The notes: generated from the sequence alone by a model not told the origin. A stretch of 64,000 bases of DNA from Auanema rhodensis (GCA_964057225.1 OZ059898.1:5952001-6016000); one strand, 5' to 3'. Shown: positions 14,435 through 27,365, counted from the first letter of the stretch. Numbers and translations: made by a program.

Positions 14435-16871
14435 TTAAGCGTGGCTGCGGCTGACTTTCTTTCCAGAGTGGAAATTACCACTGCGTTTTCGGCGAGCAGC
14501 AGCAATCTCACGCTGAACCTTTGGCTCAAACGAGTCGCGGATGGATTCAATCAAATGTTGAGAGGCTGGAAGATCGATTACCTGCAAGATGAGAATAGTA
14601 TATATTGAATTAGTTGTATTCGATTACCTTATCATCGTTGAAGCATTGATCATGCTTCAGTAAGTCGCACTTTCCACAGGATTTACGGCAATTTTCTGAC
14701 ATGAAGTCTGCTGATTCTCCTTTACACATGCCAAGTTCGGTCCATGTAGCACATTGAATGTGGCGATCGTCACATTCTAAAACAGCAATATTAAAACTAT
14801 CAAGTTGCTGGGAAAATGGGTACCATTGGTAGTATTGTAAGATGGAGTACAAACGGCACAACTAGAAGAACAGAACTGAGACATGTATTCTGGAACTTGA
14901 GTGCATTTTCCTGCTTCAGCCCAGGAAGAACAACATGGATGACTGTAATGTGATATGTTAAGAAACTTGTTTGCTACTATTATATAAACCGATTGAAGCA
15001 ATCATTAAATGGCTGAGTAGCCATCTTAACTATCTCAACTGGTGGAGTTACTGTTGTTTCGGCAATAGTTAACTCAGCCAAAGGACTTTGGGCAGTAGAG
15101 TTTTTGCTTGTTATAGCACCATGCATACGGAACATACCACCGGCTGGAACACACCGTCCCCACCAGCAACGTCCACGATAGCAAGCATCAAAGTTTTCAA
15201 ATCCTTGGCAAACTCCGTTCAACTTAATTTTAGCAACACAATGTGGGTATCTGAACAAGTAGTTTAATGAGGTTTTATAGACGACACCTTACCCTCTAGT
15301 ATCGCAGAAGAGATATGGAGATCCACAGCTTGGGTTTTGTGCACTGCACGTTGGTCTTGGAGCATAACGATACATCTGATCAGTGTATGAGTTAGAAAGA
15401 CCATCACGGTTAACTAAGTATGGGAAAGGACGCATTGGAGCATAGCTGAAATGTTGCCAGTTGGCACAGTATCCGTTATCTGGAGCGTAGGCCTAAAACA
15501 AAAAGGATTAGAGTTTCTTTTTTATAAAACAGATAACCTGTTCACGAAGCCATTTTGGTTGTCTGATTTGACGCCAGAGTTCCCAGACGTAATCGACGAA
15601 AGAGTGATGCATGAAGAAAATTGGTTCATTGGCTGATGTGCTAGGTGGTTTCATGTCTCCTCCAACCCAAAGATGAATGTTGGAATGGGTGTACTCAACA
15701 GCTCCATAGTTGTTGGGGAATGGGCATCCTGGTTGTGGAGCAGTGAAAGCCATAGTATTCTCGATTCTATTTTGAGAAATAATGTTGTTGATTTGATTTT
15801 CATTGAAGAGAGATCCTTCACGGCCAAGATTTCGCAATATAGTGGAGCGTCCTTCAAGTGTACGCCAGTAAGCGAATGGTCCCTGTAGAAATAATAATGT
15901 TTATATATTTATTATAATTATTATTAAGTTGTATAAATGTACCTGTACAACATTTCCAAAGCCGTCAGTTTCTCCAGCAAACAGATTTGAGAACATGATA
16001 GAATCACGAGGATCTGGGAGATAGTTGTCCATAACACTGTCCCAGTATGGGATGGCAACTCCTGGATCGACCATACGAAGAGAGATTTCGAATCTGAATT
16101 TTTAAATGGTAAATTGGTATGTTGGTATGCTATGAAACCTCTTGAGGTATTCACGATGCCATGGTAAGAAACCGGGTCCAGAGTGAGCACCAGAACCTGT
16201 TCCGACTTCAAAATGTTGTCTACTAATTGTATCATACTGTCCGTTGGACTTTAAAGTATTCAAAGCATTATGCCAACTAAAATGAAAACAATTCAAAGAA
16301 TTCTTTCTCAACCTTGTTTACCGTTGTCTTTCTTGATCAGTCATCATGCGGTATTCCTTACGGTAAGCCATATCAAGACGACGTCCATTTTGAAGAACAC
16401 AGTTTCCATTTCTCATTTGTCCCTTAAAGTTTTTATATAACTAGAAAAATTATGTTTCAAAATCATACTCTAAAGAATGGGCAAAGACAGCTCATGGTCA
16501 TACAGTCGAAAGGATGGTAAGCAGCTTGTCCACGAGCATTGGCTGGAACTGGAATAGGCTTAAGCCAATCTGGTGGCCCTCCAGGAGTGTTTACAACCTA
16601 AATCGAGAAAATTAGTTCGTGATCTTTTAGGACTAATATATACTTCTTTACGAGCCGCTTGTCTGGCAATACGTCTTCGGGCAATACGATCCATGTGGCG
16701 CATCATCAAACATGTTTTCTTCAAATCTTTACTAGGAGCATCAGAACAATCACGTGGAGGTTCCTTCAGTAGACGATGAGGAGCTGGTGTGATAGTGCTT
16801 GGCGTGGTTTCATTTTCAGCCAAAGCAGCTACGCAAAGTAGCGAGCTAATAGAAAGGGCAAGTAACCGCAT
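14435..16871 (-). CDS. Secreted tyrosinase (phenoloxidase) with two C-terminal ShK domains
   Basis: Eleven exons (16871-16644, 16597-16469, 16422-16322, 16276-16139, 16093-15943, 15882-15538, 15492-15293, 15250-14990, 14942-14824, 14776-14628, 14581-14435) encode 655 residues. It begins with a signal peptide ([18 protein letters not shown]). The binuclear copper site is complete. CuA has WHNAL (H155), AHSGPGF (H184) and PWHREYL (H193). CuB has [12 protein letters not shown] (H315, H319) and FFMHHSFVD (H341/342). Two six-cysteine ShK modules follow at about 513-549 and 559-594. This is the layout of nematode TYR proteins, which oxidise phenols, probably for cuticle or eggshell cross-linking; the substrate is unknown. 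The tail holds a dibasic RRKRS site that a furin-type protease could cut. All introns are GT-AG. A TTTATAG acceptor lies about 9 nt before the ATG. Confidence 0.93.
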
Positions 16872-17105
16872 TCGGTCTGTTCTATAAATAATATTCATGA
16901 GTTTAAAGAAAAAAAGCATACGAGAATATAAACGAAGATTGTTATATTAATAAAATTCTTTATGTAATTTAAAAAGAAATAAAAATAAAATTATAGCTTG
17001 AAGATTGAAAGTATTTAACTGTTCTAATGTGTTTTTATATTGGAAAAATTTGAACCGTTTTGTTGTCGATTTCGATTTTCGAGAAGGACAACAATGCCAA
17101 GCAAT

Positions 17106-17127
17106 TTATTGCCCCGGGAGGTCAAGC
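17106..17127 (-). repeat. Near-palindromic motif copy 2
   Basis: The plus strand reads TTATTGCCCCGGGAGG; its reverse complement aligns with the other copies over the CGGGGCAAT half, and the other half is diverged. A CT-rich tract follows within about 100 bases. Confidence 0.35.
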
Positions 17128-18689
17128 ACTAACATGATGCATTGTTTATGTAGAACTTCTTCTGGTTTAAAAGGTTTGCCTGAGACTCTTTTATTTGCTT
17201 TGTTATTTATATTTCTCTCACATCCACATATCCTTTCTCTCATTTCTCTTTTTATAAAATTCGGCAACAACATTGCTTAAGCGGAAGTTTCTCTCATATT
17301 TTATCACATCTTGACGCAATATATTGAATAAGTATCAAAAAGAGAAATAAGCTAAAATGAAAGGGATGCACTGTTGGCCTTTGAATATTCTATCATGTTT
17401 CTTCCTGATAAGAAGAAGCTTGAAAGAAAGGTCAAACATATCATTTACGTGTCATTATAACTTCAACGAGAATATGAAATGAGTGCGGCATGAATATGAA
17501 AATCTCAATTGCGGTTACTCCCTCTTTCTTCTCACTCTCACTTCTTTTTCCTAACTGAATGTGTGAACCTGTTTGCAAGAATGGGCTAGAACAAAAAAAA
17601 TAAAAGTTTGAGGACAAAATGAAACATAGAAGAAGCTGCCGATGTACACATTTAGCAGAAAAACTATGTATATGGCGTTTGAAGAAATTTATGCGTCATA
17701 ATAGAAAAGGACAATGCTTCTGATACAGAGTCAGAACTAAGCTATTAATGGTTGGCCACTGGTCACACACTCCACCTTCAAATATATATATATATATATA
17801 GTTTGTTTACTATTTAAGTTCAATCAAATAGTTTCCATCACAAGCTTAAGTTTTTTCCAATAATAAACAATTCTTGGAATGAATAATACAGTAATGTGAT
17901 GTTAACAAAGGAATAGATACAATTTTAAGGTATGTTTTCTTGAACAAAAAGAATAATAGCACAAGATGTTAAACAATAATTTTTGTTTTTATAAGTTCAT
18001 TAATGTCTGAACTATTTGTTCTAATTATTTTTCTCATATAATGATAATATGATCCAATTTTTGTTTTTAGAAAAACCTTGTACGAACATCAGAAAAAATA
18101 ATACTGTTAGTTATTGAAACTGATTCTTTTCACACGTACAAATATGTATACAGGTATTGAGAAGTTTTTTAAGTAATAAAAGACATTTGAGACAAAAAAA
18201 GTGGCGCATCGGGCTTTTCCCTGCATGTATCAATGTTTCTACATTCAAGAGAACAGATTTTAGAATTGAAAAACCACTATATGTGAACAATAATGCGTAA
18301 AATGGTCGCAGTAGATCGTTTATTTATATAATTTTGGTTTTCAAAAAAAAAATTAGTTGTTCTCTTATTCTTTCTTGATGTTGTTTTGCTAACAAGGAAA
18401 AATTTTATAAACTTATAGTACTTCGCAAGAAAGAGTTCAAGTGTGATCTATTGAAGAGATTCTCTATTCGAGAGAAGTATATTTTCAAAAAAAAAGATAA
18501 TATGCGTCATTATGCTACGGTAACCAGATTTTTAATTCAATAACACATCTTACAAAGAAGGAAAAGTTGGATAGGCTGGAGATAAGAACATGAAAAAGCA
18601 TATGTTTCAGCTTTCAGAATTGTATATCAAAATAAAAAATGATCTGAAGTCACAAAACATATAAAATAAAAAAGTAAAGGTTTGAAACT

Positions 18690-19170
18690 CAAGTTAAGAA
18701 CTTAGAGTTCAAATTTTTCGAAACCACTACCAGGCTGCTGGCTGTGTTCATCGGCTTCATCATTGTATTGTGGTTTAGCGTTCTCATTATATACTTGTGT
18801 TGAAGGCAGCACACAAAGGGGCGGTATCTGATGTATTTCTCTTCTCGGCATCGTCTAGCGCATGTCGAGACTGTCAGTCCCGCCCCTTGAACTGCCTGAG
18901 GGCATTTGGCCTCCAGCCTGCTTTTCAATGCTTCTTGTCAAATTTTCTTCTTCTTATCTTCTGCATCGCCAACGACATTTTTTCAATCACCAAATTAGTC
19001 TTATTCTTCTCGGCATTCACCTTCACCTGTGTCATAAGTTTCGGCAATGTCTAATAGGAGAGATGTTGTAAAGCTGGACGGTCATCGGGCTTCTTTATTT
19101 GTCACGCAAGCATGTTAACATTTCCAAGATCTTATCTAAGTATTATAAAGCTGCTGGACGCAGCATATAC
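18690..19170 (-). pseudogene. Possible decayed coding sequence, identity unknown
   Basis: The minus strand is GC-richer than its flanks and reads in coding-like fragments that change frame: first MTQVKVNAEKNKTNL..., then EALKSRLEAKCPQ..., then CREEKYIRYRPFVCC. No single frame spans the block, and no splice sites explain the frame changes. This looks like an old gene or processed copy broken by indels. I do not recognise the family. Confidence 0.25.
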
Positions 19171-20566
19171 ATCAATGAAGAAGTTTGAAGAACAGTTCTT
19201 ATATTGAACCGTTCGCTGAACAGTTGTTTCACAACACAATAATACCAAATAGTGATTATGAGCAGTGGAAAAAAACGAATCGTCTATCGCTTCTAATATA
19301 GGTCCTGTGAATAGTACACGTCATACAAAAACTGACATGTCTCAAGTATAAACCATTTGGAACGGTTGGCTATTCGAGGGCAAAATAAACTTTTTATTAT
19401 TTTTATTTGTTTGAAACGAAACTATAGGATTGAAATCGATAATTGTTTTGTAAATGACATCTGTCATATCAAGTTTACTATGATTCAGAAACAACTGAAT
19501 AGCGTTACTCAAGAAAAAAAGAGGAATAAAATGGTAACGTACGACAGAATATATTTCAATTTTACAATTGAGTCTTTTTTCATTTTTTTTTGTATTTTTT
19601 TGGTTTTCATGAGTTTTAAATTTATCAAGAATATTGTCGTTCATTCAACGTAACAAAATAAGCTTCTTTATCCCTTAAAACATTTCTTCTCTAATAACTA
19701 TTTGTGTAATAAAAATGATAAATTCTCTGAAATTTACCATTTATGAGAAAAACAAATTAAACAACATATTGAAAATAAGTTAGTAATAAATGCTCTTTCT
19801 AGCTATTTGCATAGTAAAATCTGACGAAATTTCGTTCTACTACATCAGATCAATCCTTTTTGTGATTTTATGTGAACCACTGCCTATCATATCACATATC
19901 CAACTTTTTTTTTCTATTTCTATTATATGCATATAGAATCATTTGAAATATTTGGTTTTGCTTTCATTATCATAATATCACCAACCATTTGAAAATTTTT
20001 ATTGATCTGAGAATATTTTGTTTTATCTTGAAAGTGAAAATTTATTAAAGGGATGATGATACATGACAGGAAATAGAAGTAAAAGCTGGAACCACCCATG
20101 AGAATAATAGGTGAGAAATATTAAATTGGTGAAATTTCAAAGAAATTATTTATATTTTGCACATTAATATTCAGCGACCTTCAAACATATATGACATTGA
20201 TAATTTATATCGTTTATAGTATTTTTAATGAAGGGAGGTCTATCTCTACTTCTCATGCAGTTGGTTGTTGAAAAAAAAAATTTCAAAACTCGTGCTTTAT
20301 CATCTGATCACTTTTTACTACTATTCAACAGAGAATTAAAAAGTTACCGTTCTGTTGTTCAAGAAATCAAAGATTTTCCGGTCTATAATTGATGAAAAGC
20401 CAAATGTGAAAACAACTTTGAGACAGCTTTATTAAAAAATGGGCTCTCCCACTCATATTCTCTTTCGTTATCTCGCTCTCTCTTTCTTTTTCTCTCCTCT
20501 TTCTCGCTCTCATTTCCATTCTCGCTCTCCTTTTTTTTCTACTGTTCTTTATGTATTTTCACAAGG

Positions 20567-20588
20567 TCATTGCCCCGAGGGCATAAGC
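20567..20588 (-). repeat. Near-palindromic motif copy 3
   Basis: The plus strand reads TCATTGCCCCGAGGGCATAA and follows a CT-rich tract. Its reverse complement matches the copy at 1649-1670 at 19 of 22 positions by eye. Confidence 0.5.
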
Positions 20589-21379
20589 GCTAGACAATGC
20601 ATCTTGGTGTTGCAACGAATTAAAAGAACAAAGTAGAAACTAGCAAAAACATTGAAAGGGATGTAATTATTGACTATCAACATACTTGATAAAAAATGTC
20701 ATAGTTGAAAACTTGTCAATTGGAGTTTCATATACTGTAGCATGAAGCTCAATGCTTTGTGTTGTTGTTTATTTGTTATTTACATTAGTTCAAATATACA
20801 AGTTGAAAAGAACATAATTAAATGTTCATTTAGCAATATTATTACTCTTAAATCATTCTCTTTCTATCTTTCAACTATCATTATCACTTTACTTGATTCG
20901 ACCTTTTGAATTTTGATGTATATTACAGAACAGCATCCTGTTTGGCAATGCCCAAGGCATTCATTTGAAGCATTTTGAGACAGAATTAGTTTTTTTCGTC
21001 AAGACCACACAGGACACTTTTTTCGCTGATGCTTTGTGAAATATTAGGAAAGAATAAAACTTAACCAGGTTTTCCTTATAGAAACAAACTTTAAATTACC
21101 GCCTGAAAAGAAACAACAAATCGCTTCTCGTGACAATTAACAGTTGCTTTGTGTATTGTTATTTCAGTCTTCGGTACGTGGTTTAAGAAGTTTTATTATA
21201 TTATTCAGCGATTTTGAAAGCAGAAGATGAAATCGTTTACAGCCAATGTCTTTTGAAACAAAAGACCATATGTTTTTATCCCAAGCTCTTGTTTTTTAAT
21301 ATCTGATAAGATTATAGATGAAAAAAATAAAAACTATATGAGAATTATTAAAAAACAAAAGAAAAGTGACTAGAAGAGA

Positions 21380-21428
21380 ATGAAAGGGAGAGAGGGAGAG
21401 AGGGAGAAAGAAAGAAAAAAGGAAAGAA

Positions 21429-21477
<49 letters not shown>

Positions 21478-21565
21478 TAGAGAGAGAGAGAGAGAGATAG
21501 AGAGAGAGAGAAGGAGAGAAAGAAAGAAAGAAATGAAGAAAGAAAGAAAGAAAGAGATGAATGAG
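21380..21565. repeat. (GA)n/(GAAA)n microsatellite
   Basis: This is a long polypurine tract of GA, GATA and GAAA units. It creates meaningless open frames on both strands (Arg-Glu or Ser-Leu repeats). Confidence 0.95.
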
Positions 21566-23941
21566 CAGGAGAGAGCATGTATAAGTATCAGTTAATGAAA
21601 ATACATAACATTAGCAACTAGAACAGGCTTTTTCTAGTTATGTTGTTACTATGTTTGGAAGTCTTTGTGTTATGTAGGATGTGTATCTGTTTAGTGTTTG
21701 TTGTGAACTTTTTTCATAATACAATTGAAAATAAACAATGAGAAACAAGCATATTATACTTTGAATAAGAATCGGAGTGTTGACCATAGACTGAGGGACA
21801 GAATATTAGTTTTTTATATGTTTTTAATGTAATTTTTGATCAAAATCTTTAAGTATTTTAAAAAATGTTATTTATTTATATCACAAGGACACCAAATGTA
21901 GTTAATTTTCTATTGAATTATTCTAAACGTTTGATACTTGATTCTTAACCACCTTTGTAGACAAATACTTGTCTTCTTCTTACTGTCTACAGTTCGAGGA
22001 AGAAAAGAAAATCGAGAAGGTTTGAATTAATTATTTTATGATGAAAAGACCTAAACCCAAACAGTCAGTTTAAAGATCTAAACTTTATGAAAACGACTAG
22101 ACTATATGACCTGTTATGGCTATTCGTGTTCGTTGACTTCTTGAGAGAAATAACTGAATCTCACGTTCTTACGGCATGCTTCATTTTGCTTTCATCAACT
22201 TCAAGGTAAAAACTGCACAGCATAATGTTCATTGTTACGTTGAAGCCTCTTCCAGTACTTTGATTCTTTTTCGTTTGTATCGTCTTTCTCATTACATGTC
22301 AACGATAAAATAACCATCGGCTACAAAGAAACAGGTGTCAAGCATCTAGAAAACAAGACCAACTACAATGACAGCTATGATGACGTTAACCTGACGACCG
22401 CTGACTCAACGACGAGAAGCGACGACGTCAAAGACGTCGACAACGATAAATACCAATAGAAAGCATGAAACGAAGTAAGAAGAGTGGTGGCCGTTGAAAG
22501 GTCACGTAGGCTTATGCTACTTGCTGTAATTGTTTCTTCGTTAGCTTCTGGTTTACAGCATTCCTTCTAGCTTTTCAACCGACAGTCATTAGCTTTTATC
22601 GAAGAACGTTTCACTTCTTCAAGTACGACCTCTAACCCTACCCGAACATGACCGGTAGATCATAATCCTACAAATTGTCATGTGTTGATGAGACCCTTAT
22701 CGGGCAAAAATGTATACTGAATATACGGTACTTCTCATGCATATCGAGATTGATCAAACTTGAACTATGAAGTTTGGTCTGAGAAGGAGACAAAGGTATC
22801 TGATTAATGAAAACACTATGAGTAGTTTTTTTCATTTATGATCATGAACGAGTCATTGAAAACTTGATGACCTATACCACACCTAGAACGTTATATCTTA
22901 ACGATGACTTTGTCATCTTTAATTTTTTGTCGTTTGCTTCTCTTTGCCGAAGTTAATTTTTTTCATTAACTTCATCGTTGTAGAGAAGCATCCAAATCTT
23001 TTTGCTACAAACTCAAGTATTAAAAGTTTGAATTTCATTACAAAAATTTTCAGTCATCTCGTAATAGAAACCAGAGAAAGCATTACCCATCAAATTAATG
23101 ATTACAACAATTCTTTACAAGCGTACCTGAATTTTTATTTTCTTAGATTCTTTAATTTGCATTAACAATCTTATGTTTAAACACTTCTAGCTAGTTACGA
23201 AAATTACTAAGCTTCATTTGACTGCAGTATTTAAAAGTTTTCTTTAACTGTTTGTTTCAAAATTTACTACTTCTTTACAACATTTTTCATTATAAACTTT
23301 ATTTTAAATTTAAAAAATGTTTTAAGCTTATTATGCTCGATCTTCGTGCTGTCCTATTACATAACTATGATTACCGAATCTACATGAAGATGTAATATGT
23401 ATTTTGCGGTGAACTCGCAACAATTAATTCGTAAAACTGGACAACACGATGGAAAGAAACGAATTATTGTAGTATTTCTTTTTTGTTTTATAATTTTGAG
23501 TTTTTTTCCAGAATGTTTTATCATAATTTAGCATTACAAATGCAACGAAGTTCAAACACTCCTAATTCTTCCCAAGGAACAAGTTTTCTGTAGTCTAACA
23601 ATAAATACTGGCAATAAACAAAAAGAAATGATAGTAGTGCTCCTCCCTAACCTCATTTAAATTCCATCTTATTTTTTCTACTATTTAGAATCAAAATTAC
23701 CTTGAAACAGCAGAGTTGGTATTATAGGTGGTTTCATGCTAATTTATGATTCATATCAAACCTTTTTACTATTTCATAGCGATTATATTTAACTTTTTCT
23801 GGTGTTCGATGGGTTTTGGTATCATTATTTGTGTATTAAGAATTCTATATGATTTATTATTATACAATGCTATTAGCTTTTCTGAAGAGTTCGTTCATTT
23901 CCTAAACAAATGATATTATTATTTTTTACATGTCTATTATT

Positions 23942-24601
23942 TCAAACCTCAATTAACAGATTGGATTTATCGGGAACAAATTTAAGTTCTGGGCAATTAG
24001 CACCCACTGATTCTGATAAAGTTTTTCTAAGGCTAAATTTTTCCTTTTCAAGAGCTTTCTTAATATCTTCATCATTTTTGCCATTACAAATCCAAGTTAT
24101 GCTTAATTCTGAGAATGAACTATTTACTTTTACCTGTAAGATAAAACATATACTGGATTTAGAATATATTGACCTACTTTTCCAAACTGAATATATAGAC
24201 CACCTAAACTCTCGTTCAATGATACTGCTTCTTCAAATTTAATAGCCAATATGTCAGACAGTTGCTTCATCTTTTTGTCATCTAGTTTTCTATGTTTTTG
24301 TGCAACGGTTGCTAATATTAGCTTTGTCTCATATCTAAAAAAGCCAATTTATGGACGAAACGAATTTGGAAAATACCCAAGATCATATCCAAATCTTTTA
24401 CCAATTACTTTTTGGAACCCCTTCCCTAACGCCATGTCATATCTCCAACTTTGTCGAGGTAAAACACAGTTTCCTATAATAATGAGAAATGATAAAACTT
24501 TTGAAGGATTCTCCACCACATATTTTAGCTGTTCTTCTATTTCGGAAAACATGAGTGTGTGCGAACCGTACTGAAGCTTGAATGAGATTTTTTTCCAACA
24601 T
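23942..24601 (-). CDS. Mitochondrial ribosome-binding factor A (RbfA)-like protein
   Basis: Four exons (24601-24517, 24473-24377, 24334-24178, 24133-23942) encode 176 residues. The N-terminus, MLEKNLIQASVRFAHTH, is basic and amphipathic like a mitochondrial presequence. The C-terminal 110 residues fit the RbfA KH-like fold: a helix MKQLSDILAIKFEEAVSLN, a strand VKVNSSFSELSITW, then CPELKFVPDKSN, equivalent to the conserved P..FV.D.. segment. RbfA proteins assist 30S or mitochondrial small-subunit maturation. The first intron (43 nt, TGTG|GTGGAG) is chosen because it joins the presequence to the RbfA frame; an alternative start inside exon 1 (24552) would avoid it. The gene starts 286 nt after the AUP1 stop with a TAATGCAG acceptor one base before the ATG, so it is probably the third gene of an operon. 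The family call rests on pattern only. Confidence 0.6.
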
Positions 24602-24612
24602 GCTGCATTATA
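24602..24612 (-). promoter_or_regulatory. Trans-splice acceptor for the RbfA-like gene
   Basis: The minus strand reads ATAATGCAG|C directly before the ATG. With no upstream coding exon, this fits spliced-leader addition. Confidence 0.5.
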
Positions 24613-24887
24613 GTATATTTAATAAACTTAAAATAAATCTATGTACATATGCATATAAATATATACGGGTAATACCACCCAAATATTAAATAAAAGATTA
24701 AAATGAAGAATATTGACATTATTACTCACAGGCTTCTACTCGTACTAAGAAACATATCGACAAATGAAGAATATGGTATAGGAATTCAAATTTATCAGAA
24801 AAACACACAGGAGTATGAAAGTGTATATATTAATCTCTGTGAAGCCTGCGCAATATTCTAAAAATATATAAATAATCTGAATGAAGT

Positions 24888-26358
24888 TTATTCTGAAGAA
24901 GCTAAGTCACTATTCATTCGTTTAAGATAATGAGCTCTGTTGGATTCTATCATTTCCCATTTTCGAATATCAAACAGTCTCTTCCATTGCGAATGATCTG
25001 ATGGTACTTTCCCAGAAATTTTCGCTGTTTCACTGGTCTCATTCAGTTGCCCTGACTTGATTCGTTCAATTGTTTCCTTAAGTAAACATTGTTGTATGGT
25101 TTGAATACTCTTCTTACGTTACAATCTTTAGTTTTATCCAAATCCAATCGAATAACCAATAATGGAACTTTGGGGTGTGACTGCTTAATTCTCATGGCAA
25201 GTTCATCCATTTTACGGGGATCCATAGTTTTTTTCTGAAAAGAAAAATGTTTTGCAACCACTATACATGTTGGAATTGAAAACCTTTGCTGCACTTGCGC
25301 TAATCGCAGCTCTGAAACGTCTCTTCACTGCTTCAGCAGCATCTAGGTTTGTCCAGGAACTGGATTCAATTGCCAGGTTAGAAGCTATAGCGATAGATAT
25401 TCTTTTACTGAAGTCCTCTACGGATTCCTAAATCATTATTTCGTATATACCATTACAATAATTAAATTTTTTACATTTTCATTTTTTGTGAGAACAGGCA
25501 ACCATTTAAGTTGTATGACAGTAACAGGGAGAAACATAAACCAGAAAACATCAGACCACCATGTAGCCCCGAGAATTGATGCATTTACATTAACAGGTCT
25601 CCATACTTGAAGAGATACAGGCTGAATAGATTCCGAAACTTCAGCTGGCCACGTACTAAAAATTAATGCCATATTGAGTCATAGAGGGAACAAAATATCA
25701 CTCACCTAAATTTCAATAATGCCTTTTTTCCACTGGTAATTGCTCCTTCAGGTAAGGATAAAATTGGTAAAGGGCTATTTTCAATATGTTGTTTAACTTG
25801 TCTAATAAGCTCAGCTCTTCCACTTCTAGCTCCAAATTCCGCATAGCCAAAACACCTAAAAAAATAATTTAGCACAATATTAAAAAGAAAAAGACTAGCC
25901 ATCGAAGTATTGCAGGAATATCCCACACAGAGGGTAAAATACATGGCTCAATAAGGTCAACAGCTAAATGATCCAAAGCACTAACATGATTAGCAGCTAT
26001 CAGTTTAACATTTAAATCACTGAAAAAAACATAATACAAATTAAGAGTTCAACACTGTGCCATACCGTTCACCGTCTTGCTTTATCACAATACCTAGTAA
26101 TCCACACATGACTCTTAAAACAACTGTTCGCAGGGCTGTAGATTTTCGTAATAAACATGCTACCACAAATGTGTGTAAACCCAAAAATACTCGACAAAGA
26201 AATATGAAAAATCCTGAAATACAAATTGTTAAACTTCATTCAATCTCAATAAACAAACCAATAGGAGCGTATAACAGTACAAGAAATCTCGAAGATGCAG
26301 AAGATATTCGTTCAAGATCAAAAAGTTCAGTGAGAGGCACGGGATGAGTTTCTGTCAT
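24888..26358 (-). CDS. aup1: AUP1 homologue (ancient ubiquitous protein 1; acyltransferase-like plus CUE)
   Basis: Eight exons (26358-26259, 26213-26066, 26019-25927, 25855-25706, 25655-25475, 25427-25284, 25234-25118, 25076-24888) give 373 residues. After an N-terminal hydrophobic hairpin (FFIFLCRVFLGLH) comes the acyltransferase-type HX4D motif in NHVSALDH, then CFGYAEFGARSGRAEL and LPEGAITSGKKALLKF. The late CUE domain is MDELAMRIKQSHPKVPLLVI...DLDKT. AUP1 acts at the ER and lipid droplets, recruiting the E2 UBE2G2 through a C-terminal helix and binding ubiquitin via CUE in ERAD. The exon 3 donor is ambiguous: TCTGT|GTGGGA gives LPSV-CFGY, which matches human AUP1 better than the alternative TG|GCTAGT donor 30 nt further on. 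A TTACACTTAG acceptor abuts the ATG. Confidence 0.88.
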
Positions 26359-26370
26359 CTAAGTGTAAAA
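26359..26370 (-). promoter_or_regulatory. Trans-splice acceptor for AUP1
   Basis: The minus strand reads TTACACTTAG immediately before the ATG, 274-283 nt after the lin-36 stop. That is the expected place for spliced-leader addition to a downstream operon gene. Confidence 0.55.
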
Positions 26371-26641
26371 AAATAAAATTATCTTTGCGTATACCCATGC
26401 AAATATGTCGGATAACTACCAAATTTACAAGAAAACCAGATTTGTACATAAAAAATTCACTTAAGTAAAAAAATATTAAAAATGCAACGAAACGTAACTA
26501 GATTGTTTTCCACGATCATATCACCTAACTCTAGAAATGAACAATATTAACAAATTAAACAATATTAAAAAACCAATTAACAAAAGTGCTGAGCACAAAA
26601 AAAAGAATTACAACAGCATTTACAGTATGCTTTAAATAATT

Positions 26642-27310
26642 TTAATCCCGATTAATAGGCAGCAGTCGTCTATTCATTATCTTCACCGGACCTAATTCGT
26701 CTTCCCATGATCGAGCTTTCTACAATATATCAAACGTAAACATTTTAATTGCTCACAAACCATGCTTATTATTCGAGGACCTTGAGCAGTTTCCACTTTC
26801 CTATACCCATCCGGAACTTCGATGTAAGTTGAATCGCCAAATAACCGTAATCTGAAAGAAAGTTAATTATAAATTATTTTTTTAGTTTAATCATGCCTAG
26901 CTTCATTTGATTCAAGTTGCCGTTGAGTTTTCCTTCGCATTGATCTAACGAAACGATCATCCAAAAATGAGCAGGAGAGCGGTAAGGGCTATAAACATTA
27001 AATTACTAAGTGCTCAAAACAAGGAATACTTACATCACTCAATACAGTTTCAGTAATAACATCTAAACCAGCTTCATCTTTATCTTCAACAGTAACTTCA
27101 TTAAGAACATCAGCTATTGTTGTTTTTTGTTCCGAAGCTAAAACTATATGAGAAAAAATCCAAATGCCTATCCTACCACTCTTTGATACCGGCGAACAAT
27201 CAAAATTACTTAATATTACACGCCTAGCAGCGGGTTTACATTTAACGGGTAAGCGTATAGGGCTTTCTTTCGACGCAGATTCCTTAATAGGTATTAATAG
27301 ATATTAATAT

Positions 27311-27365
<55 letters not shown>

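Larger units (their letters stand above)
16872..23941. other. 7 kb intergenic region, repeat-bearing, no secure gene
   Basis: No gene is supported. It holds two copies of the near-palindromic motif (17106-17127 and 20567-20588), a CT-rich block at 20441-20545, a long (GA)n tract, a possible decayed coding relic at 18690-19170, and a GAC/ACG-rich island at 22290-22460. In that island a plus-strand frame after a CTCTTCCAG acceptor stays open for about 68 codons. I cannot say whether it is an exon or a regulatory island. Confidence 0.5.

Noticed and set aside
21348-21595. Open frames across the (GA)n tract
   Set aside because: Arg-Glu and Ser-Leu repeats translate a microsatellite; not a gene.
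23910-24242. 110-codon plus-strand frame
   Set aside because: It lies antisense to the RbfA-like exons, which have matching splice sites and family resemblance.
25861-25927. A GC donor (TG|GCTAGT) in AUP1 exon 3
   Set aside because: The GT donor TCTGT|GTGGGA 30 nt earlier is also in phase and gives LPSV-CFGY, which aligns better with human AUP1. It was not counted among the GC-AG introns.
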